From the NCBI GenBank assembly GCA_021846795.1, contig JAJZWG010000008.1, positions 1 to 19,591 on the forward strand: a stretch of 19,591 nt of DNA. Reading direction: 5' to 3'. This DNA comes from a bacterium (GTDB lineage Bacteria > Patescibacteriota > Saccharimonadia > Saccharimonadales > UBA4665). This document shows, in pieces, positions 15,901-19,591 of the stretch (position 1 is the first letter of the stretch; the number at the start of each line of letters is the position of its first letter). A program made the translations under genes and the position numbers. The notes under the pieces were generated by a model that had not been told where the DNA came from, did not search any database, and worked only from the letters and a program-made list of their open reading frames with translations.

Positions 15901-16462
15901 TTTTTCTTTTACGGTCGATTTTTACAAAAATTGCATTATTAGTTGCAGTTTCAAATTCAAGCCAAGCTCCACGACTAGGAATTACTTTAGCGCCATAAAG
16001 ATTATTAATACCATGTCGTTCAGCTGTAAAAAATACACCCGAAGATCTAATCAGCTGAGATACGACAACTCTTTCAGCTCCATTAACAATAAAAGTTCCA
16101 CGATTAGTCATCCACGGGTAATCACCTAAATAAATTTCTTGAGTCTTTACCTCGCCAGTAATTTTATTGACTAACTGAATATTGGAAAACAATGGAGCTT
16201 CATAAGTTACATTATTTTCTTTAGCTTCAAATTCACTAATCTTAGGATCACCAAAATGATAATCAATAAAAGACAAGGTTAACTTAGTGCCGGTATAATC
16301 ATCAATTGGATTAATCTCAGCAAAAATCTCATTTAATCCATCTTGAACCAACCAATCAAATGATTTATTTTGATGTTCAATTAAATCAGGAATTTCAACA
16401 AATTGATCTTTTTTAGTAAAATAAACTCTTTCGTTTTTATTTTGTAAAATCTTTTTTGCCAT
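12902..16462 (-). CDS. rpoB: RNA polymerase beta subunit
   Basis: Beta forms half of the RNA polymerase active-site cleft and the rifampicin pocket. The 1186-residue product has the beta lobes, the Rif region SSQLSQFMEQTNP...KRRLSSMGPGGL (382-412), ETPEGANIGL (436-445), WGGYNFEDA (724-732), the active-site segment DKMGGRHGNKG (881-891) and the C-terminal clamp part GGKAQNGGQRFGEMEVWALEA (1023-1043). Residues ~1131-1186 are an acidic, probably disordered tail. Within the Rif region E. coli Asp516 is Glu390, His526 is Thr400 and Leu533 is Met407; Ser531 is kept as Ser405. The ATG is unusually far (13 nt) from the nearest AAGG. The gene follows clpP after 149 bp, not rplL as in most bacteria. 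Confidence 0.98.
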   Translation of the reverse strand: MAKKILQNKNERVYFTKKDQFVEIPDLIEHQNKSFDWLVQDGLNEIFAEINPIDDYTGTKLTLSFIDYHFGDPKISEFEAKENNVTYEAPLFSNIQLVNKITGEVKTQEIYLGDYPWMTNRGTFIVNGAERVVVSQLIRSSGVFFTAERHGINNLYGAKVIPSRGAWLEFETATNNAIFVKIDRKRKIVVTTFLKALGLSEADIKEAFKHVDTEKINYIDSSLSKDTTKGQNEALIDVYRKLRPGDLVTIDNAKKSIENMLFNFKRFDFGLVGRYKINKRLNLNITNNIENRTIRLEDIVAIIAEIIRLNNTQDDPDDIDSLANRRIKLVGELVQRQFRIGLIRMERNIQDRMSLSDIETVTPSQLINARPIVASVREFFASSQLSQFMEQTNPIAELATKRRLSSMGPGGLNRERAGFDVRDAHATHYGRICAVETPEGANIGLVLNMSIYAKVNQYGFLETPYRKVINALPTDQLLGEISSINYEDKDGKIIVKKDKIIKKDDLIKLKKITDRLTWPIKARVTDEIEYLDADQESSVVIAGIGAEIDEKGYFKDERVSARINLKAGEANANDVNYIDAAHNQIIGSTAGLVPFVEKNQVLRSLMGSNQQRQAIPLIKPESPTVGTGLEEVVAKNSGQIVFAEENGEILEANAQQVVVKYKNHTKTYYPQRFIRSNKGTSINQKVIVKTGQKIVKNQPIIEGMSIQNGELALGKDLLVAFMSWGGYNFEDAMIISRRLVEDDSLTSIHIIDFMVEVRETKLGPEIVTRDIPNVSEESLRHLDEDGIVRIGAEVHPGDILIGKITPKGEQELSSEERLLRAIFGEKAKEVRDTSQRMSNGKHGKVVGVKIYSKENGHELKTGVIKQIKVFVAQMRKISVGDKMGGRHGNKGVIARILPVEDMPFLEDGTPIDIILNPLGVPSRMNLGQLFETNLGMAAKALGIKVATPSFNGVPLEKIQDLLDEAGLSRDGKQQLYDGLTGEAFEERTTVGVMYMIKLDHMVVDKIHARSTGPYTMVTQQPLGGKAQNGGQRFGEMEVWALEAYGASNILQEMLTIKSDDVYGRSKAYESIIKQTAIIGPKVPESFNVLVKELQGLGLKVDLINSNTVIDAEEVLATAIHKEAIHPSKITMPIDEISDVDVTSDIPGDDYSLVDLDDNLNSNDNTLSTIVTDDILKDQEEEISNEN

Positions 16463-16581
16463 GATATAAAGTAGCCCTTCTTTAAAATTAGCTTCGATAT
16501 TAATTTATAAATTTATATAAGTTATGAAGATCACTAAGCAAATCCTAAAAAAGACCTAACTTACACTACTTCTTACTTTAT

Positions 16582-16610
16582 ATTGTTATAAATTAATAAT
16601 AAAATGTCAA
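16582..16610 (-). promoter_or_regulatory. Candidate promoter for rpoBC
   Basis: One base past the clpP stop the minus strand has a perfect TTGACA (plus 16605-16610), then 17 nt and AACAAT (plus 16582-16587; four of six). A second possible pair, TTGCTT-N16-TATATA (plus 16536-16541 and 16514-16519), lies nearer rpoB. The 149-bp gap holds no gene; the remainder is AT-rich leader without a convincing terminator. Confidence 0.4.
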
Positions 16611-16611
16611 A

Positions 16612-17235
16612 TTATTTAGTTTTAATAGACTTACTACTATCTAATTTTGTAATAATCTGATCAACAATACCATAATCTTTAGCTTCTTGAGCTGTAAGCC
16701 ATTTATCTCTTTCCATGTCAATATGAACTTTTTCAAGAGGTTGAGAAGTATTTTCAGCTATAATAGATTCTAATAAACGTTTAATTCTTAAACTTTCCCT
16801 TAAATCAATTTCTTGGTCGGTAACCTTACCACTCGTACCAGAACTAGGTTGATGAATCATCACTGTAGCATTTGGTAGTAAAAAACGTTTACCCTTAGTG
16901 CCAGAACTAAGAATAAAAGCTGCCGCTGAAGCTTGAACACCTATACCAACAGTTTGAATATCATTTTTAATAAACTTCATAGTATCATAAATAGCAAAAG
17001 CGTCGTAAACAAAACCACCCGGACTATTAATATAAATCGAAATATCTTTAGTTGAACTTTCAGCTTGTAAAAACAATAATTGTGCAACAATTAAATTAGC
17101 TGTCGTTTCATTAACTTCACCACTTAAAAAAATAATTCTTTCTTTTAGTAAGCGAGAATAAATATCATAAGCACGCTCATAACGTCCTTCATTTTCAATC
17201 ACAGTTGGCACTAATACTGAACTTCTTTTATCCAT
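16612..17235 (-). CDS. clpP: ATP-dependent Clp protease proteolytic subunit ClpP
   Basis: ClpP is the serine protease chamber fed by ClpX or other Clp ATPases. The 207 residues carry the catalytic triad: Ser103 in QASAAA, His128 in MIHQP and Asp177 in ERDKWL. Other family blocks are INSPGGFVYD (69-78) and GTKGKRFLLPNA. The sequence around the nucleophile is QASAAA instead of the usual AASMGA. The start ATG (17233-17235) has no Shine-Dalgarno, and a promoter -10 ends only 6 bp upstream, so transcription should begin at or beside the ATG (leaderless). The promoter overlaps a CIRCE element, implying HrcA repression and heat-shock induction. Confidence 0.97.
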   Translation of the reverse strand: MDKRSSVLVPTVIENEGRYERAYDIYSRLLKERIIFLSGEVNETTANLIVAQLLFLQAESSTKDISIYINSPGGFVYDAFAIYDTMKFIKNDIQTVGIGVQASAAAFILSSGTKGKRFLLPNATVMIHQPSSGTSGKVTDQEIDLRESLRIKRLLESIIAENTSQPLEKVHIDMERDKWLTAQEAKDYGIVDQIITKLDSSKSIKTK

Positions 17236-17241
17236 TAATTC

Positions 17242-17270
17242 ATTCTAAAGAATTAGCACTCACCTGTCAA
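17242..17270 (-). promoter_or_regulatory. sigma70-type promoter of clpP, predicted leaderless transcript
   Basis: On the minus strand TTGACA (plus 17265-17270, perfect) and TAGAAT (plus 17242-17247, five of six) are separated by exactly 17 nt. Six nt then separate the -10 from the clpP ATG, placing +1 at the A of ATG. The -35 lies in the spacer of the CIRCE element and includes the tig stop codon. Confidence 0.75.
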
Positions 17271-17279
17271 GAGTGCTGA
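17253..17279. promoter_or_regulatory. CIRCE element (HrcA operator) upstream of clpP
   Basis: Plus strand TTAGCACTC (17253-17261), 9 nt, GAGTGCTGA (17271-17279). The consensus is TTAGCACTC-N9-GAGTGCTAA, so 17 of 18 arm bases match and the spacer length is exact. It overlaps the -35 and spacer of the clpP promoter, and one arm covers the final codons of tig. The hrcA gene is not in the window. Confidence 0.88.
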
Positions 17280-18559
17280 GATTCAATTTTTTCAATTAAA
17301 AAGTTTAAAACCTTTTCAATTAATAATCTATTTCTTAGATCTCTTAAATTATCACTTTGGGTTAATTGCTCCATCATACTTGAATCATTTTGATAATTTG
17401 TTTTTAACATAGTTAATTGTTGATCAAATTCTTGATCAGAAACAGTAATTTTATTCTTTTGAGCTAATTCTGATAAGATAATTCCTGTTTTAATTTGACG
17501 AATAATCATTTTCTTTCTATCTTTCGTATATTCCTCTAAACTTAAGCCTTGTTCTTTTAGAAAATCATCAACAGTTTGATTTTTAGTTTGTAGTTGATTA
17601 TCAAGATCAGTCATATAATTTTTAATTTCTAAATCAATAAGATTATTCGGTAAACTAATTTTAGTTTTAGTTAATAATTCTTCAATAATATCTGTTTCTA
17701 ATTTTTGACGTGTCTGATCATTTTTCTCTAATAGTAATCGATCAGATAAAGCTTTTTTAAAATCATCTAATGTTTCGAATTGCCCAGCTTTTTTTGCTAA
17801 TTCATCATCAATTTTTGGTAATATCAATTGGTTAATTGACAAAACTTTAACTTCAAATCGAACATTTTTACCTTTTAAACTTGGTTCAAAATAATCATTA
17901 GGGAACTTAACTGTAAATGTTTTTTCCTCATTATTTTTTAATCCAATTAACTCTTCTTCAAATCCCGGAATAAATTTATGAGATCCTACAATTAAATAAT
18001 AATGTTCTGCTTGAGCTCCGATAATCGGTTCATTTTTTTGATTAAAACCTTTAAAATTAATTTCAACTTCATCACCAGATTTAACACTAGTTGTTTTGGG
18101 TTGACGTTCGGCAATATTAAATTGAAAATCTCTTATAGCATCATTAAGTTCTTTGGCGGTAATACTGTTTTTGGGAATCATTATTTTAATATCATCCAAA
18201 GATGGTAAATCAACCCGACTGATTACATCAACTTCAAAAGATAATTCTAATTCGGTATATGGTACAAATTTTTTTAAACTTACTCTAGGTTGCATAATTG
18301 GATTTATTTTCGATTCAACAACAGCTGCCATATAAACCTGTTCAACTGTTTGATTTAAAAAATCATTTTCTAAGGTTTTAGAATCAATATTTTTTAAAGC
18401 AATTTCATCAGGAACCATCCCTTTTCGAAAACCCGGTAAATTTAAATTCTTTTTTAAACGTGATAATACTAAATGATAATTTTTAGTTAAAATTTCTTTA
18501 TCAACTATCACATCAAGTGTTATATTAGTCGAACTATTAGTGGTTGTCTTTATATTCAT
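17267..18559 (-). CDS. tig: Trigger factor (ribosome-associated chaperone / prolyl isomerase)
   Basis: Trigger factor binds L23 at the tunnel exit and shelters nascent chains. I start it at the ATG 18557-18559 (430 residues, MNIKTTTNSSTNITLDV), because family members begin close to this beta strand; a longer in-frame TTG start at 18595 adds 12 residues and overlaps the hisS stop. The L23-docking signature is GFRKGMVP (43-50). An FKBP-like domain spans about 160-240 (SGDEVEINFKGF ... PGFEEELIGLKNNEEKTF), followed by a helical C-terminal domain. There is no clear Shine-Dalgarno at either start. The final codons (…Gln-His-Ser-stop) double as one arm of the CIRCE operator of clpP. The stop is TGA. 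Confidence 0.93.
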   Translation of the reverse strand: MNIKTTTNSSTNITLDVIVDKEILTKNYHLVLSRLKKNLNLPGFRKGMVPDEIALKNIDSKTLENDFLNQTVEQVYMAAVVESKINPIMQPRVSLKKFVPYTELELSFEVDVISRVDLPSLDDIKIMIPKNSITAKELNDAIRDFQFNIAERQPKTTSVKSGDEVEINFKGFNQKNEPIIGAQAEHYYLIVGSHKFIPGFEEELIGLKNNEEKTFTVKFPNDYFEPSLKGKNVRFEVKVLSINQLILPKIDDELAKKAGQFETLDDFKKALSDRLLLEKNDQTRQKLETDIIEELLTKTKISLPNNLIDLEIKNYMTDLDNQLQTKNQTVDDFLKEQGLSLEEYTKDRKKMIIRQIKTGIILSELAQKNKITVSDQEFDQQLTMLKTNYQNDSSMMEQLTQSDNLRDLRNRLLIEKVLNFLIEKIESQHS

Positions 18560-18566
18560 CTTGAGT

Positions 18567-18595
18567 ACTTTATCATTTTCTTTAATATAGTTCAA
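18567..18595 (-). promoter_or_regulatory. Weak possible promoter for tig
   Basis: Minus-strand TTGAAC (plus 18590-18595), 17 nt, TAAAGT (plus 18567-18572), each four of six. Seven nt separate the -10 from the preferred tig ATG, the same geometry as at clpP and consistent with the lack of a Shine-Dalgarno. Low confidence because the boxes are weak. Confidence 0.25.
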
Positions 18596-19591
18596 AATTT
18601 TATCAATTTATTTTTTTTAATAACTTCAGCTACTTCTTCAAGAGATAACTCATATTCCTCTGAATTTATTAAATTTTTTAATTTAAAATGCTGACTAACT
18701 ATTTCATTCTCACCTACTATCATGAAAAATGGAATATGTTTTTTAATGGCTTTTTTAATTTGATTGGTTATTCTTTGATCATTTTGAACTTCATAAATTT
18801 TTATTCCTTGATCTCTCAAATAATTAATAATTGTCCTATCAAACAAGTTAGCTTGATTAAGATTAACATAAAAAAGATCTGTTTCAACTGACAAATGAGG
18901 CATTAATCCATGACTTATAATAAAATTAGTTATAGTGGCGTCGCCCAATCCAAAACCAATGGTTGGTATTGTTGGAACATCAAAAATTCCAAGTAAATTA
19001 TCATAACGACCACCCCCCATCATTGCTCGATTATTAGTAGGGTCTGTGTCAAAAACTTCAAACACAAAACCAGTATAATAATCAAAACCTCTCACTATAG
19101 TTGGATCATATTCAAGATTCGAAAAATTATCTTTTAATATTTTATAAAATTTTATAAAATTTTTAATAATTTCATCATTTAATAAAATCTTCGGTAATTC
19201 ATTGGGATTTTTGATTTTTATAATCTCTAATAATTTTTCAACAATTTGATTTTGTTTTTGTTGGTTAGATAATATTAAATCTACTTGATTAATAAAATCA
19301 TCTAAATCTAGTTTATGAAAACGATCAATTAACTTAATAATTTTAAATGATTGTGTTTCGTCTAAAGCCAAGTAAACTTTTAAAAAATAATTAGTTAATT
19401 GCCGGTCATTGATATGAAATTGATACATCGAACTATTAGCTTTAAAAGATTTAAAAATCCTATCAGCAACTTCAATCATTTCAAAATCAGCTTGCTGAAC
19501 ATCTTCCGAAAACAAATCAACATTTAATTGCCAATGCTCTCTAAAACGTCCTTTTTGTTGTCTTTCATAACGCCATAAATTAGGTATAGAA
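18592..19591 (-). CDS. hisS: Histidyl-tRNA synthetase, C-terminal 332 residues (5' end beyond window)
   Basis: HisRS charges tRNA-His. The frame is open to the window edge; no true start is present. The fragment begins in class II motif 2 (RYERQQKGRFREHWQLNVD, fragment residues 7-25), continues through the HisRS signature RGFDYYTGFVFEV (about 167-179) and motif 3 GGGRYDNL (about 192-199) with GFGLGDA after it, and ends in an anticodon-binding domain (about 230-332). Motif 2 has Gln-Gln where many bacterial enzymes have Pro-Gln. The stop is TGA, 32 nt before the preferred tig start. Confidence 0.96.
   Translation of the reverse strand, partial: SIPNLWRYERQQKGRFREHWQLNVDLFSEDVQQADFEMIEVADRIFKSFKANSSMYQFHINDRQLTNYFLKVYLALDETQSFKIIKLIDRFHKLDLDDFINQVDLILSNQQKQNQIVEKLLEIIKIKNPNELPKILLNDEIIKNFIKFYKILKDNFSNLEYDPTIVRGFDYYTGFVFEVFDTDPTNNRAMMGGGRYDNLLGIFDVPTIPTIGFGLGDATITNFIISHGLMPHLSVETDLFYVNLNQANLFDRTIINYLRDQGIKIYEVQNDQRITNQIKKAIKKHIPFFMIVGENEIVSQHFKLKNLINSEEYELSLEEVAEVIKKNKLIKF

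Noticed and set aside
16502..16513. AATTTATAAATT palindrome upstream of rpoB
   Set aside because: Low-complexity AT sequence in an AT-rich gap; expected by chance.
18560..18595. TTG start of tig at 18595 overlapping the hisS stop
   Set aside because: It adds 12 residues not typical of trigger factor and has no Shine-Dalgarno; the ATG at 18559 fits the family N-terminus better. Not fully excluded.
19513..19515. TTG at 19513-19515 as a start for a short hisS-like gene
   Set aside because: The frame stays open to the window edge and encodes HisRS motif 2 upstream, so this is internal.
1..19591. Alternative genetic code (UGA as Trp or Gly)
   Set aside because: Trp is encoded by TGG, TGA terminates hisS and tig at expected ends, and no conserved protein needs UGA read through.

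Overview
This window is a single-strand block of information-processing genes, all on the minus strand and read from high to low coordinates: hisS (3' part), tig, clpP, rpoB, rpoC, rpsL, rpsG, fusA, tuf, rpsJ, rplC, rplD, rplW, rplB, rpsS, rplV, rpsC and rplP (5' part). The DNA is AT-rich. The standard genetic code fits: Trp is TGG, TGA is used as a stop (hisS, tig), and no gene needs UGA read as an amino acid. That argues against Mollicutes code 4 and against the UGA-Gly code of Gracilibacteria/SR1. Short intergenic spaces, reduced protein lengths and divergent core proteins suggest a streamlined bacterium. My best guess is Patescibacteria/CPR, perhaps Saccharibacteria; this is inference and a phylogeny would be needed.

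Layout. (1) 17236-19591: hisS, then tig, with a promoter and a near-perfect CIRCE (HrcA) operator at the end of tig that drives clpP. (2) 9100-17235: clpP, then rpoB-rpoC overlapping by 11 nt. The usual rplK-rplA-rplJ-rplL genes do not precede rpoB. (3) 4719-9025: str cluster rpsL-rpsG-fusA-tuf, with a separate promoter before tuf flanked by a 9-bp inverted repeat. (4) 1-4656: S10 cluster, tightly packed, except for a 156-bp gap between rpsJ and rplC that holds a promoter, palindromes and a potentially structured leader. No gene-free stretch exceeds 156 bp. No tRNA, rRNA, CRISPR, phage or mobile element was seen.

The genes work together in transcription (RpoB/RpoC), translation (ribosomal proteins, EF-Tu, EF-G, HisRS) and nascent-protein quality control (trigger factor, ClpP). 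The notable biology is in departures from near-universal residues. EF-G has NKIN instead of NKxD and a rewritten G5 loop. RpoC has lost all four cysteines of the N-terminal zinc site and three of four in the second site, and has an altered trigger loop. RpoB has Thr at the His526 rifampicin position. clpP appears to be a leaderless, HrcA-controlled gene whose operator is partly written in the last codons of tig.
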